From contig NZ_JAAXCQ010000008.1 of NCBI RefSeq assembly GCF_012272855.1, positions 124,001 through 188,000 of the forward strand: DNA of 64,000 nt, read 5' to 3'. The notes below the pieces were generated by a model. That model saw only the letters and a list, made by a program, of their open reading frames with translations. It ran no database searches and had not been told where the DNA came from. Origin of the DNA: Arenibacter sp. 6A1. Lineage in GTDB: Bacteria; Bacteroidota; Bacteroidia; Flavobacteriales; Flavobacteriaceae. A program made the translations under genes and the position numbers. Positions 39,214-49,348 of the stretch are shown here, piece by piece. Position 1 is the first letter of the stretch. The number at the start of each line of letters is the position of its first letter.

Positions 39214-39245
39214 TTTGTGAATAAGTCGCCAGAACTGTAGATTTG
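39214..39245 (+). promoter_or_regulatory. sdhCAB promoter
   Basis: TTTG (39214-39217), 20 bp spacer, TAGATTTG (39238-39245): the best match in the window to the Bacteroidota promoter TTTG-N19-TANNTTTG. The sdhC start follows 19 bp later. Confidence 0.75.
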
Positions 39246-39264
39246 TCCTTAAAAATAGTAACCA

Positions 39265-39942
39265 ATGAGTGGATTTTTAAACTCTTCGATCGGCAGAAAG
39301 TTTACCATGGCCCTTTCAGCCCTTTTCTTAATGTTATTTATCTTACAACATTTCGCCATCAACATTTTATCCGTTTTTAGTCCGGACAGCTTTAATGAAA
39401 TCTCGCACTTTATGGGTACAAACCCATTGGTACAGTTTGCATTACAACCGGTCTTGCTATTTGGAGTAATCTACCATTTTGTAATGGGGTTCATCCTAGA
39501 GATAAAGAACAGAAATGCCCGTACCGTGAAGTATTACAAAAACAACGGTGCTGCAAATTCTACTTGGATGAGTAGAAACATGATTTGGAGTGGAGGGTTT
39601 ATCTTGGTATTCCTTGTAATTCACTTTATCGACTTTTGGTTTCCTGAAATCAATACTAAATTTATTCAGGGAGACATGTCTGGTCTTCTGGCCGATGGAG
39701 AAGGCTATCGTTACTACGAGGAACTGACCCATAAGTTTGTTCCTGTTTGGAGGGTTGCCCTATATTGTGTAGGCTTTGTATTTCTTTCTTTACACTTACT
39801 TCATGGCTTTAATTCGGCCTTTCAGTCTGTAGGAGCCAACAACAAATACATAAAAGGGTTAAAAGGATTTGGAAAGGCATACGCCATTTTAATTCCGTTA
39901 GGATTTATCTTTATTGCGCTTTTTCACCATTTTAACCATTAA
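39265..39942 (+). CDS. sdhC: Succinate dehydrogenase cytochrome b subunit
   Basis: 225-residue membrane anchor with five hydrophobic segments and His residues for the haem ligands (LQHFAINIL, YHFVMGFILE, LVIHFIDFW, LHLLHGFNSAF). Belongs to the single-polypeptide b558 type (as in Bacillus and Bacteroidota), so no separate sdhD is expected. First gene of sdhCAB; transfers electrons to menaquinone. Confidence 0.95.
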   Translation: MSGFLNSSIGRKFTMALSALFLMLFILQHFAINILSVFSPDSFNEISHFMGTNPLVQFALQPVLLFGVIYHFVMGFILEIKNRNARTVKYYKNNGAANSTWMSRNMIWSGGFILVFLVIHFIDFWFPEINTKFIQGDMSGLLADGEGYRYYEELTHKFVPVWRVALYCVGFVFLSLHLLHGFNSAFQSVGANNKYIKGLKGFGKAYAILIPLGFIFIALFHHFNH

Positions 39943-39957
39943 TAATACTATTTACTT

Positions 39958-41973
39958 ATGTCTGTATTAGATTCTAAAGTACCTAAAGGTCCGTTAAAGG
40001 ATAAATGGACCGACTATAAAAATCATATCGATTTAGTAAACCCTGCCAACAAACGTAATATAGATGTTATTATCGTTGGTACTGGTTTGGCTGGGGGATC
40101 AGCAGCGGCTACTTTAGCCGAACTAGGATATAACGTAAAAGCATTCTGTTACCAGGATTCTCCTCGTAGAGCACATTCTATTGCTGCCCAAGGGGGAATT
40201 AATGCTGCAAAAAATTACCAAGGCGATGGGGATTCTACCTATCGTTTGTTTTATGACACCGTTAAAGGAGGAGATTACCGTTCCAGAGAAGCCAACGTAT
40301 ATCGTTTGGCAGAGGTATCGGCCAATATTATTGACCAATGTGTGGCCCAAGGGGTTCCTTTTGCCCGTGATTATGGTGGACAATTAGACAACCGTTCTTT
40401 TGGAGGGGTTTTGGTTTCCCGTACCTTTTATGCCAAAGGGCAAACTGGCCAGCAATTGTTATTAGGGGCTTATTCTGCCATGAACAGGCAAATTGCCCGT
40501 GGTAAGATAGAGATGTTTAACCGCCACGAAATGTTAGACGTGGTAAAGGTAGACGGAAAAGCTCGTGGTATCATCGCACGTAACTTGGTTACCGGAGAAA
40601 TAGAGCGTCATTCTGCCCATGCAGTCGTTATTGCTTCGGGAGGATACGGAAACGTTTATTTCCTTTCTACCAATGCTATGGGATCTAACGCTACGGCAGC
40701 TTGGAAAATACATAAAAAAGGGGCGTTCTTTGCCAACCCTTGCTATACCCAAATTCACCCTACCTGTATCCCTCGTTCAGGAGACTATCAGTCTAAATTG
40801 ACATTGATGTCGGAATCCTTGCGTAATGATGGACGTATCTGGGTTCCCAAGAAAATGGAGGATGTTTTGGCTATTAGAAGCGGTAAATTACAACCTACAC
40901 AAATAAAAGAAGAAGATAGGGATTACTATTTGGAAAGAAGATACCCTGCTTTTGGAAACTTAGTGCCTAGGGATGTTGCTTCTAGGGCGGCCAAGGAAAG
41001 ATGTGATGCCGGATATGGTGTCAACGCTACTGGAGAAGCCGTTTACCTAGACTTTAAATCGGCTATAGAACGTTATGGAAACGAGCAGGCCAAACTACAA
41101 GGTTTAAACAACCCTAGCAAAGAAAAAATCACCGAATTGGGAGCGGCTATTGTAAAAGCCAAATACGGAAACCTTTTCCAGATGTACGAGAAAATTGTAG
41201 ATCAGGACCCTTATAAAACCCCTATGATGATTTACCCAGCGACCCATTATACCATGGGAGGTGTTTGGGTAGACTATAACCTTATGACTACAGTAGAAGG
41301 CCTGTACTGTATTGGAGAAGCAAACTTCTCTGACCACGGTGCCAACCGTTTGGGAGCTTCGGCCCTAATGCAAGGATTGGCCGACGGATATTTTGTATTG
41401 CCATACACTATTGGCGATTATTTATCCAATGAAATCCGTACCGGTAAGATCCCGACGGACAGTCCAGAATTTGAAGAAGCAGAAAAGGAAGTTACCGAAA
41501 AAATCAACTTCTTTATCAATAACAAAGGTTCGCACTCCGTAGACTATTTCCATAAAAAACTTGGAAAGATCATGTGGGACAAATGTGGAATGTCTAGAAA
41601 CGCTACAGATTTAAAAAAGGCTATGGCCGAAATTAAAGCTGTTCGCGAAGAGTTCTACAAAGAGGTAAATGTTCCTGGTGCTGCCAATGAAATGAACCCA
41701 GAATTAGAGAAAGCAGGTCGTGTGGCCGATTTCTTGGAGCTTGGAGAATTATTCGCCAAGGATGCCCTTATGAGAGAAGAATCTTGTGGTGGTCACTTTA
41801 GGGAAGAATCTGTAGAGCTAGATGGCGAACAAAAAGGAGAAGCGAAACGTAATGATGACGATTTTGCCTTCGTAGCTGCATGGGAATACAAAGGGGAGCC
41901 AGCAGATGCCGTCTTGCACAAAGAGCAACTGGAATTTAAGGATATAGAGCTAAAACAAAGAAGTTACAAATAA
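39958..41973 (+). CDS. sdhA: Succinate dehydrogenase flavoprotein subunit
   Basis: 671 residues. FAD-binding [16 protein letters not shown] region at 36-50; His73 in AHSIAAQGG is the covalent FAD attachment site. Succinate-binding [12 protein letters not shown], and the Arg-containing catalytic segment with [14 protein letters not shown]. Starts 15 bp after sdhC. Confidence 0.98.
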   Translation: MSVLDSKVPKGPLKDKWTDYKNHIDLVNPANKRNIDVIIVGTGLAGGSAAATLAELGYNVKAFCYQDSPRRAHSIAAQGGINAAKNYQGDGDSTYRLFYDTVKGGDYRSREANVYRLAEVSANIIDQCVAQGVPFARDYGGQLDNRSFGGVLVSRTFYAKGQTGQQLLLGAYSAMNRQIARGKIEMFNRHEMLDVVKVDGKARGIIARNLVTGEIERHSAHAVVIASGGYGNVYFLSTNAMGSNATAAWKIHKKGAFFANPCYTQIHPTCIPRSGDYQSKLTLMSESLRNDGRIWVPKKMEDVLAIRSGKLQPTQIKEEDRDYYLERRYPAFGNLVPRDVASRAAKERCDAGYGVNATGEAVYLDFKSAIERYGNEQAKLQGLNNPSKEKITELGAAIVKAKYGNLFQMYEKIVDQDPYKTPMMIYPATHYTMGGVWVDYNLMTTVEGLYCIGEANFSDHGANRLGASALMQGLADGYFVLPYTIGDYLSNEIRTGKIPTDSPEFEEAEKEVTEKINFFINNKGSHSVDYFHKKLGKIMWDKCGMSRNATDLKKAMAEIKAVREEFYKEVNVPGAANEMNPELEKAGRVADFLELGELFAKDALMREESCGGHFREESVELDGEQKGEAKRNDDDFAFVAAWEYKGEPADAVLHKEQLEFKDIELKQRSYK

Positions 41974-42046
41974 TATTGTCATGAGCTATAGGTGGTGTGC
42001 CTTGAGAGTATACACTACTTAGCACTCATTACTCAATACATAAGAT

Positions 42047-42793
42047 ATGAACCTGACATTAAAAATTTGGAGACAACAAGGACCACAGGACAAAGGTAAA
42101 ATGGTCGATTATAAGGTGAGCGATATTTCGGAACATATGTCTTTTTTAGAAATGATGGATGTTTTGAACGAGCAGCTTATAAACAAAGGCGATGAACCAG
42201 TAGCCTTTGACCATGACTGTCGTGAAGGAATCTGTGGAATGTGCTCTATGTACATCAATGGAGAAGCCCATGGTCCGGACAGAGGGGTAACTACCTGCCA
42301 ATTGCATATGCGTATGTTTAAGGACGGGGATACGATTACCATAGAACCTTTTAGAGCCAAGGCATTTCCTGTAATAAAAGATTTGGTAGTCGATAGAAGT
42401 TCTTTTGACCGTATTCAGCATGCGGGCGGATTTATATCTGTGAACACTTCCGGAAATACTCAAGACGCCAATGCGATCCTGATAGACAAGCACGATGCCG
42501 ATACGGCTATGGATGCCGCTACTTGTATTGGTTGTGGCGCTTGTGTGGCTAGTTGCAAAAACTCTTCGGCAATGTTGTTCGTTGGGGCAAAAGTATCTCA
42601 ATACGCCCTATTGCCACAAGGACAGGTAGAAGCAGTAGACCGTGTGAAAAATATGGTCGCTCAAATGGACCTGGAAGGTTTTGGTAACTGTACCAATACC
42701 GGGGCTTGTGAAGTAGAATGTCCAAAAGGTATTTCTCTAGAAAACATCGCACGTATGAACAGAGAATTTTTAAGCGCAAATATAAAAAGCTAG
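42047..42793 (+). CDS. sdhB: Succinate dehydrogenase iron-sulfur subunit
   Basis: 248 residues with all cluster cysteines: [15 protein letters not shown] and the later TTC for [2Fe-2S]; [13 protein letters not shown] and [12 protein letters not shown] for the [4Fe-4S] and [3Fe-4S] clusters. Last gene of the operon, followed by a strong terminator. Confidence 0.98.
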   Translation: MNLTLKIWRQQGPQDKGKMVDYKVSDISEHMSFLEMMDVLNEQLINKGDEPVAFDHDCREGICGMCSMYINGEAHGPDRGVTTCQLHMRMFKDGDTITIEPFRAKAFPVIKDLVVDRSSFDRIQHAGGFISVNTSGNTQDANAILIDKHDADTAMDAATCIGCGACVASCKNSSAMLFVGAKVSQYALLPQGQVEAVDRVKNMVAQMDLEGFGNCTNTGACEVECPKGISLENIARMNREFLSANIKS

Positions 42794-42821
42794 TTCTGGC
42801 AACTGTTTAAATTTAAATACA

Positions 42822-42854
42822 AAAACCCCAAACCTACCGGTTTGGGGTTTTTTT
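42822..42854 (+). terminator. Rho-independent terminator of sdhCAB
   Basis: AAAACCCCAAACC and GGTTTGGGGTTTT arms around TACC, then a run of Ts (to 42854). 13 perfect pairs. Confidence 0.95.
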
Positions 42855-42926
42855 ATGCCTTACTCACAGACATTATTGTGGCGAATATCCATGAGCTCTA
42901 AAACCTAGATAAAGCACAAAATACCC

Positions 42927-45710
42927 TTAGGATCGTATTCGTTGCATCCCAGATCGGGGACGACTATTTATATTCATATTTTGCCCTGCAAACCGTCCAA
43001 ATTTATAGCTGAAAGTAAGCATGAAATATTGCTCCAATATCTTGCTTTCAGCATCCTGAATAAAGTCCTCTGAAATGGTTCTAACATACCCATTGTTCTT
43101 TCCTAAGATATCATACCCAACCAATGTCAGCGTCCCTTTTCCTTCCCATAACTGCACCCCTAGACCAGCATTCCAAAAAACAGCGTCCCCATCAAAGGCA
43201 TCTCCCACCCTACTGTTATAACGATACGAAACCTTATTGGTCAAAAAGGCATCTTTAAAAAAATAAATAGAAGAATTCAACTGTAAGTTTTGAACAAAAT
43301 AGGCATTGTCATCATAAATATCGGTATCGTAAATAGTCTTGTTTAGCGCGTAGCTGTAGGAGGCATTAAAATCTAATTTTTTGTCATAGGCATACCTAAA
43401 GGATATGGAAGGTCTAATCACAGAAGACTCGGCCGTAAACTTTACACCGTTCTGTATAGAGAGGTTGTTCCTAAAACTTCCATGAAGCCTTAGGTTGAAA
43501 TTCATATTCGCATGCTGACTAAAATAGGTTTTGGTGATCGCCGTATTGCCCCTTAAAGAATAATCGCCCTGTATATTGGTATAGGTAGTGTATTTTATAA
43601 GATCTTCGTCGGTTATAGTAGTATTGATAATCTTGTCTTGTACAAATCCGGCCGCTGCATCTCCGGTGATATTAATGTTGTGAAAGGCCAAATTATTCTG
43701 ATATTGAAAACGCAGGTCATGGTTCACCGCAGGCTCCAAAAATGGGTTCCCCGTACGTATATGCAATTGGTTGTTGACATCGGGTACCGGTTGTAACTGG
43801 CCGATAGAAGGCACATCTACATTTTGATCGTAATGTAGGTTGATGTTTTTATAACCGTTGGCATCCCTATACTGAATTCTCCCCGAATAGGTCAGATAGT
43901 TAAAATCGGCCTTAAAATTGCGAGCAACATTAATTTCATCTTCGTATTTCCTAAAGGTATTGGTGTAGTTCCCCGAAGCTTCAAATCGAAATCCTTTATA
44001 GTCGTATCGAACCCCTAAGGCAGGGCGTACCGTTGTCGTCAAATAGTTGTTTTCGGTACTCAGTCGTTGGTTAAATTCGTCATAACTCCCTACTTCCGTA
44101 TTAAAATCGTACACATATTTTTCATTGGTGCTATTGCCAACTTGAACCCAATATCTTGGAATGATCCTGAAATCTGTAAACAATTCTTTGTTCCAACTTG
44201 CGTTGAGGGCTATATTGGAATTAAGGTTTTCAGATTCGTTAATTTGATCCTGTATATTGGTCGTGTTCTTTTTATATAATATGTTTTCGGAATATCTTTT
44301 ACCACTAGACTGGTCCTTGCTGATATTGGTAGACAATCCGATATGAAAATAGTCGCGCCTTCCCCCTAGCCTTGGGGTTACACTAAAATTATTACTGAAA
44401 TTATAGGAGTCTGACATCCCTTGATTTCTCGACGTATAGTCGCTCACCAAATCTCCATTGGTTTCTGTAGATTGTGTGGTTTCTTGATTAAAAGAGTCCG
44501 AATTTGATATTTTAAAATCGGTACTATTGGCAATTTGAACCCTAGTGTTAGCCGATTTATTTTTGGGCTCTACTAAAAACTTCATATCAAGATTGGCAGT
44601 ATGGCTATCAGAATCCCCACTGCTATTTTTCTTGGAATTAGTGATATAATCTAGGTCTGGCAAAAAGTTTTCCCTTCTTGTTTTTTGTTCGGTTTCCCTA
44701 TTTTGAGCACTGTACCTATAATTGCCATTGATCCGCGTTTCGTTCCATTTTCCCTTAGAAAAATTACTCCCCAGAAAACTAGATTCCAAATACCCATTAC
44801 TGGTATCCGTATCGGGCAAACTATTAAAGCCCTTAGACATATTAATGTTGTTGGTCCCAGAGATCACCCCCAATTGTTTTCCTTCTATCAATTGAAAAAG
44901 GTTCGCATTGGCCTGGTATTTATCGTCTGTTCCATAGCCACCGGCAACATCCCCGAAATAACCTTTATTTTTCCCTTTTTTAATTTTCAGGTTCAGCTCC
45001 TTTGTCCCAGAATCCGATGCCTCGCCCGTAAATTTTTGCAAATCTGTTTTAAAATCGGTGACTTGAACCTTATCGATCACCACACTGGGTAGATTTTTAA
45101 TGGCGATATTCCCGTTCTTTTCCCCAAAAAAACGCATCCCGTCTACATTAACGGCCTCTACTTCTATCCCGTTATGGGTAATAATCCCGTCCAGATCTAT
45201 TTCGATCCCCGGAAGCTTTTTTAGCAAATCTTCTACCTTATCATTGGGAAGGGTCTTAAAACTATCGGCATTGTACTCTACGGTATCTTTCTTCATCAAC
45301 ACCGGGGGCGCTTTACCTACTAAAAACACTTCTGTTAGCTCTTCTAGCTGTTCCTCTATAGTAATATCTCCTAGGTACAATCGCTCTTCCTGGGGCACCT
45401 CTATATCTCGGCTATAGGTTTTGTATCCCAAATAAGCCACCTTAAAAAGAAGATTGGACTGGGTTTCGGCATTGACGCGAATAGAAAATTCTCCTTTTTT
45501 GTTGGTAATAGCATAGGCCATGGTAGTGGAGTCTTTTATACTCTGTACAAAAACGGTAGCCCCTTCCAAGCTGGTTGCCTCCTTATCAATCACCAAGCCC
45601 TCAAGGGCGAATTTTTGGCTCATCGCACTAAAGGACGCCAAGAGAAATACCAAATATACCAGTGTTTTCAAACTAAATGTTTTTGTGGCTAAAGAACGCC
45701 AGATTAACAC
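42927..45710 (-). CDS. Outer-membrane beta-barrel protein with carboxypeptidase-like regulatory domain
   Basis: 927 residues. Signal peptide about 1-31 (ends FSAMSQ), then a carboxypeptidase-regulatory-like beta domain (KFALEGLVIDKEATSLEGA, about 32-120). A plug-like region follows (NDKVEDLLKKLPGIEIDLDG, VNVDGMRFFGE), then a long run of amphipathic strands to the C-terminus (OMP_b-brl_3 style). It resembles TonB-dependent receptors but has no clear TonB box and lacks a SusD partner, so substrate and energy coupling are open. Confidence 0.88.
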   Translation of the reverse strand: MLIWRSLATKTFSLKTLVYLVFLLASFSAMSQKFALEGLVIDKEATSLEGATVFVQSIKDSTTMAYAITNKKGEFSIRVNAETQSNLLFKVAYLGYKTYSRDIEVPQEERLYLGDITIEEQLEELTEVFLVGKAPPVLMKKDTVEYNADSFKTLPNDKVEDLLKKLPGIEIDLDGIITHNGIEVEAVNVDGMRFFGEKNGNIAIKNLPSVVIDKVQVTDFKTDLQKFTGEASDSGTKELNLKIKKGKNKGYFGDVAGGYGTDDKYQANANLFQLIEGKQLGVISGTNNINMSKGFNSLPDTDTSNGYLESSFLGSNFSKGKWNETRINGNYRYSAQNRETEQKTRRENFLPDLDYITNSKKNSSGDSDSHTANLDMKFLVEPKNKSANTRVQIANSTDFKISNSDSFNQETTQSTETNGDLVSDYTSRNQGMSDSYNFSNNFSVTPRLGGRRDYFHIGLSTNISKDQSSGKRYSENILYKKNTTNIQDQINESENLNSNIALNASWNKELFTDFRIIPRYWVQVGNSTNEKYVYDFNTEVGSYDEFNQRLSTENNYLTTTVRPALGVRYDYKGFRFEASGNYTNTFRKYEDEINVARNFKADFNYLTYSGRIQYRDANGYKNINLHYDQNVDVPSIGQLQPVPDVNNQLHIRTGNPFLEPAVNHDLRFQYQNNLAFHNINITGDAAAGFVQDKIINTTITDEDLIKYTTYTNIQGDYSLRGNTAITKTYFSQHANMNFNLRLHGSFRNNLSIQNGVKFTAESSVIRPSISFRYAYDKKLDFNASYSYALNKTIYDTDIYDDNAYFVQNLQLNSSIYFFKDAFLTNKVSYRYNSRVGDAFDGDAVFWNAGLGVQLWEGKGTLTLVGYDILGKNNGYVRTISEDFIQDAESKILEQYFMLTFSYKFGRFAGQNMNINSRPRSGMQRIRS

Positions 45711-45820
45711 TTTGACTCCCTAAAGGAATAAAGGTTTAAAGAACAGTTGTTAATAAGTTAAAATCTTAATTGCCCTAAGCTATATCCAAAAGGAAACTTA
45801 AAAATGAAGTATCTTTAGGA

Positions 45821-46321
45821 ATGGCCAAGAAGTACGCTATAGATAGAATCATCGTCCCTCGTTTTAACGAGGCTGCCGGATTTTATACCACTCCCGAACG
45901 CTCAAAGATGATGGCTAAAATAAGAGGCAAGAATACCAAGCCCGAATTAGCCTTTAGAAAAGCGCTATGGAAATTAGGGTACCGCTACCGAATCGATTAT
46001 AAAAAGCTGATTGGAAAACCAGATATCGTCCTTCAAAAATACGAGACGGCAATATTCATAGACGGAGAATATTGGCATGGATATAATTGGGCCAACAGAA
46101 AGTCATGCATTAAAACCAATGCGGCCTTTTGGATCCCAAAAATAGAACGAAATATGCAGCGCGACCTAGAGGTTTCCATGGCTCTAAAAAATCTCGGATA
46201 TACCGTATTCCGATTTTGGGCACAGGAAATTAAAATGGATTTGGAGGGCTGTTTACAAAAGGTCGTACTGCATTTAGAAGGACACAGCTCCTACAATGGC
46301 GCTACTTCACCACAAGACTAA
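45821..46321 (+). CDS. Very-short-patch-repair (Vsr)-like endonuclease
   Basis: 166 residues. TPERSKMMAKIRGKNTKPELAFRKALW, then GKPDIVL (catalytic Asp68) and FIDGEYWHGYNW (His86), then FWIPKIERNMQRDLE, all as in Vsr. In E. coli Vsr the corresponding HGCFWH stretch supplies a zinc Cys; here it is GEYWH, so at least that ligand is missing. No cytosine methyltransferase is nearby. Near-consensus -7 box TATCTTTA ends 4 bp before the ATG. Probably mismatch nicking, or a relative with another DNA role. Confidence 0.85.
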   Translation: MAKKYAIDRIIVPRFNEAAGFYTTPERSKMMAKIRGKNTKPELAFRKALWKLGYRYRIDYKKLIGKPDIVLQKYETAIFIDGEYWHGYNWANRKSCIKTNAAFWIPKIERNMQRDLEVSMALKNLGYTVFRFWAQEIKMDLEGCLQKVVLHLEGHSSYNGATSPQD

Positions 46322-46371
46322 CCCTTCTTTTGTATACCTTTATAAACAGCACTAACGTCAACTTTAAAAAC

Positions 46372-47529
46372 ATGCCAACTTTTAGATCTGCAATCGTATC
46401 TAAACTGCCTCTTGTAAAGACCACCATTTTTACGACTATGGGGCAATTAGCCCAAAAGCACCAAGCGATTAATCTTTCTCAGGGATTTCCCAATTTTGAA
46501 CCCGATCCTGAATTGATTGCTTTGGTGACCGAGGCGATGAACCAAGGCTTTAACCAATATGCACCTATGGCCGGACTATGGTCGCTACGCGAAATAATAG
46601 CCGAAAAAATTGAGGCCTTGCATGGCCAATCCTACGATCCCGAAACCGAGATAACGGTAACGGTAGGGGCAACACAAGCCATTTTTACGATCATTACGGC
46701 CTTTATTTCCCCTATGGATGAAGTAATACTCTTTAAGCCCGCCTACGACTGCTATGAGCCTGCCATTAGGCTTAATGGCGGCATTCCGGTTGGCGTACAA
46801 CTAAAGAAGGACGATTTTACCGTAGATTGGGACGAATTCCGCGCCAAGATTACACCAAAAACAAAAATGGTGGTCATTAATACCCCCCATAATCCTAGTG
46901 GCACCATATTATCAAAGGCCGATATGATACAGCTACAAGATTCCTTGAAGGACACCGGAATCATAGTTATTAGCGATGAAGTGTACGAACATATTATTTT
47001 TGACGGCCACGAACACCAAAGCGCCTCTCGCTTTCACGATTTGGCGCAACGGACCTTTGTTTGTTCCTCCTTTGGCAAGACCTTTCATATTACGGGATGG
47101 AAATTAGGCTATTGTGTGGCCCCGGCCGAATTAATGAAGGAGTTTAGAAAAACACACCAGTTTAACGTTTTTAGTGTCGACCATGCAGCACAAAAAGCGA
47201 TGGCCGATTATTTAAAGACACCTCAGCATTATCTAGACCTGCCAAAATTTTACGAACAGAAGCGCAATCTGTTTGTTGCTGGCCTAAACGGTTCTAGGTT
47301 CACCATTAAACCCTGTAGCGGTAGTTATTTTCAATTGTTAGACTATTCGGCCATAAGCGAGGAAAACGATATGGAATTTGCAGAGCGCTTGGTAGTGGAG
47401 CACAAAATTGCCAGTATTCCCCTTTCTGGCTTTAATACCGAAGACAAAACCCAAAAATTAGTGCGATTTTGTTTCGCAAAAACCACTGAAACCCTAGAAA
47501 AGGCCACGGCTGTCCTGAGAACTATATAA
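46372..47529 (+). CDS. Methionine/kynurenine-type aminotransferase (class I)
   Basis: 385 residues from ATG 46372 (a TTG at 46330 would only add 14 residues). PLP enzyme with INLSQGFPNFEPD, TVGATQAIF, NTPHNPSG, ISDEVYEHIIFDG and the PLP Lys236 in CSSFGKTFHITGWKLGY. The SQGFPNF and SFGKTFHITGWK motifs match YbdL-type methionine aminotransferases. Likely the last step of methionine salvage or amino-acid breakdown. Confidence 0.92.
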   Translation: MPTFRSAIVSKLPLVKTTIFTTMGQLAQKHQAINLSQGFPNFEPDPELIALVTEAMNQGFNQYAPMAGLWSLREIIAEKIEALHGQSYDPETEITVTVGATQAIFTIITAFISPMDEVILFKPAYDCYEPAIRLNGGIPVGVQLKKDDFTVDWDEFRAKITPKTKMVVINTPHNPSGTILSKADMIQLQDSLKDTGIIVISDEVYEHIIFDGHEHQSASRFHDLAQRTFVCSSFGKTFHITGWKLGYCVAPAELMKEFRKTHQFNVFSVDHAAQKAMADYLKTPQHYLDLPKFYEQKRNLFVAGLNGSRFTIKPCSGSYFQLLDYSAISEENDMEFAERLVVEHKIASIPLSGFNTEDKTQKLVRFCFAKTTETLEKATAVLRTI

Positions 47530-47649
47530 AACCCTACTTCCAAAGCGTTTTTGATATTGGAGATTTACCCTAAAAATACCTGATAAAAGAATCGGATAGG
47601 TTTAAAGAAATTGGATTTCAGAGGTACGCAATGCAAAAGAAGACAAACT

Positions 47650-47683
47650 AAAAAGAGCGATGCCTGCAGGTATCGCTCTTTTT
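47650..47683 (+). terminator. Terminator after the aminotransferase gene
   Basis: AAAAAGAGCGAT and ATCGCTCTTTTT arms (47650-47661, 47672-47683), 12 pairs, 10-base loop, U-run in the arm itself. Works in both directions. Confidence 0.85.
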
Positions 47684-47739
47684 AAACCCTTTATATGCCA
47701 TAGCATACTCTTGTCGGGTTTCAACGAACGGCCAGGCCG

Positions 47740-47847
47740 TTACAACATAAATAACTTTTTAATCAGATTGATGATCCCTCGAAAAAAATCGTTCGGATAC
47801 ACTTGAATCTCTTCTTGTTTAGGGGAGTGGTTAAGCTGGACTTCCAT
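47740..47847 (-). CDS. Possible small protein gene (35 aa)
   Basis: ATG at 47847, stop at 47740. The N-terminal half is polar (MEVQLNHSPKQEEIQV) and the C-terminal half is a basic amphipathic or membrane-active helix (FFRGIINLIKKLFML). It sits alone in the 477-bp gap between the aminotransferase and scoB, facing the shared terminator. Codon use looks normal. It is short enough that chance cannot be excluded. Confidence 0.35.
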   Translation of the reverse strand: MEVQLNHSPKQEEIQVYPNDFFRGIINLIKKLFML

Positions 47848-48006
47848 ACATTATATTTTTATCGTTATTAGATTTGGGATCCACCACTTGGTGGTGAATT
47901 TAAAAAATAACGCCTCTTTTTAAAATTTGTTGTAGTCAAACTAAAAAAAATTTCTCCCCTTCTATCCAGCTAAATGTTGGTTGCTTAAAACGGTTATAAA
48001 GTCTTG

Positions 48007-48660
48007 CTACAGTTCCATTTCGGGAATCTCGCCTTCAACGATCAGGGTCCCTTCGGTGGCCTTTATTATTTCTTCTACACTTATTCCAGGAGCCCGCTCT
48101 AATAGCTTAAAACCCTTAGGAGTTACTTCTAAAACGGCAAGGTTTGTGACTATTTTTTTTACGCATCCCACGCCAGTCAATGGCAAGGAGCATTTTTTTA
48201 ACAACTTAGACTCCCCAGCCCTATTGGTATGCATCATAGCGACAATAATATTTTCTGCCGAGGCCACTAAGTCCATTGCCCCGCCCATTCCTTTCACCAT
48301 TTTTCCTGGAATTTTCCAATTGGCAATATCCCCGGTCTCGGAAACTTCCATAGCCCCTAAAATAGTCAAGTCTACATGTTGCCCACGGATCATCCCAAAA
48401 CTGGTCACAGAATCGAAGAAAGAGGCTCCTGGCAAGGTGGTAATGGTTTGTTTTCCCGCATTGATAATATCGGCATCCTCTTCCCCCTCAAAAGGAAAGG
48501 GCCCCATTCCCAACACCCCATTTTCACTTTGGAACTCTACACTAATATCGTCACGGACAAAATTGGCCACCAAGGTAGGAATACCTATCCCTAGGTTAAC
48601 GTAATATCCGTCTCTTACTTCCTTTGCAATGCGTTTTGCGATTCCGTTTTTATCTAACAT
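48007..48660 (-). CDS. 3-oxoacid CoA-transferase, subunit B
   Basis: 217 residues. Catalytic Glu lies in FQSENGVLGMGP; VNLGIGIPTLVANF and KGMGGAMDLV are typical of the SCOT B subunit. With subunit A it moves CoA from succinyl-CoA to acetoacetate in ketone-body or amino-acid catabolism. Separated from the A-subunit gene by a four-helix-bundle gene, an unusual break of an otherwise adjacent pair. Confidence 0.95.
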   Translation of the reverse strand: MLDKNGIAKRIAKEVRDGYYVNLGIGIPTLVANFVRDDISVEFQSENGVLGMGPFPFEGEEDADIINAGKQTITTLPGASFFDSVTSFGMIRGQHVDLTILGAMEVSETGDIANWKIPGKMVKGMGGAMDLVASAENIIVAMMHTNRAGESKLLKKCSLPLTGVGCVKKIVTNLAVLEVTPKGFKLLERAPGISVEEIIKATEGTLIVEGEIPEMEL

Positions 48661-48787
48661 AATGTTTCAATTTGAAAATTAATTAATGTAACAATGAACC
48701 AATTAAACAATGTAACAATTACTGAAATAGCAATGTAAAAGGCTATCATATCGTAAACTTGCACTTTGTTAACTCGTAATCATTATT
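48661..48787. repeat. Low-complexity AACAAT-type repeats, downstream side of the four-helix-bundle gene
   Basis: Recurrent degenerate motif, as in AATGTAACAATGAACC and AATTAAACAATGTAACAA (48686-48722). A similar AT-rich motif (CATTAAACAATTGGTACATT) lies near 49331-49350 on the other side of the gene. Confidence 0.4.
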
Positions 48788-49141
48788 TTAACGCCCATTC
48801 TTCATACTAGAGCTGACAATTTTATATAAAATCAATCCTAGTTCATCGACACTTTCCTTTAGTTTTAAATCGAATGGATAATATTGTGACCTTTCACATA
48901 ATACTAGCCAATACTTAGTTTCTTCGAGTTCCTTTAGGGCTATTTTCATTTTGTGTATAAAGTCGGCCCTACTTTCTGCATTTTGGGCTTCATGAATATT
49001 AGCTCCTATACTGGTCCCCGACTTTAATACTTGTTGGGCGACGACATACTTTCTTTTTTCAAGCAACAACTCGGAAAACTCAATAATTTTAAGGGCGAAT
49101 TCTATGGATTTTTCAATGACAACATTTTCCTTTTTTAACAT
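48788..49141 (-). CDS. Four-helix-bundle protein (S23/IVP family)
   Basis: 117 residues, all helical: IEKSIEFALKIIEFSELL, YVVAQQVLKSGTSIGANIHEAQNAES, FIHKMKIALKELEETKYWL and a C-terminal helix. This is the family found in intervening sequences of bacterial 23S rRNA genes and as a mobile-looking single gene in Bacteroidota. Here it lies between scoA and scoB, flanked by low-complexity repeats. Function unknown. Confidence 0.9.
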   Translation of the reverse strand: MLKKENVVIEKSIEFALKIIEFSELLLEKRKYVVAQQVLKSGTSIGANIHEAQNAESRADFIHKMKIALKELEETKYWLVLCERSQYYPFDLKLKESVDELGLILYKIVSSSMKNGR

Positions 49142-49348
49142 TGTTAATCCTATATATTATTGGGTTCATGAGATGCTGTACAAGATGTTCATAAAGTCAA
49201 TGCTGTCCTTCTATTGGCCCTCTTAAATGTTTTTTCAATTAATTCATTTTCAATTTAAATAGACAATACATAAATCCATGGATGCAGCTACGTTTTATAC
49301 TTCCCACACCAATTAATTTACACATTGCTTCATTAAACAATTGGTACA

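Larger units (their letters stand above)
47530..48006. other. Gap between the aminotransferase gene and scoB
   Basis: 477 bp containing the terminator at 47650-47683 and the 35-codon minus-strand ORF. Upstream of that ORF is a CCACC/GGTGG hairpin (around 47881-47894) and AT-rich sequence. Nothing else recognised. Confidence 0.6.

Noticed and set aside
48788-49141. Four-helix-bundle gene as proof of an rRNA intervening sequence
   Set aside because: No 23S rRNA sequence surrounds it; it lies between metabolic genes.
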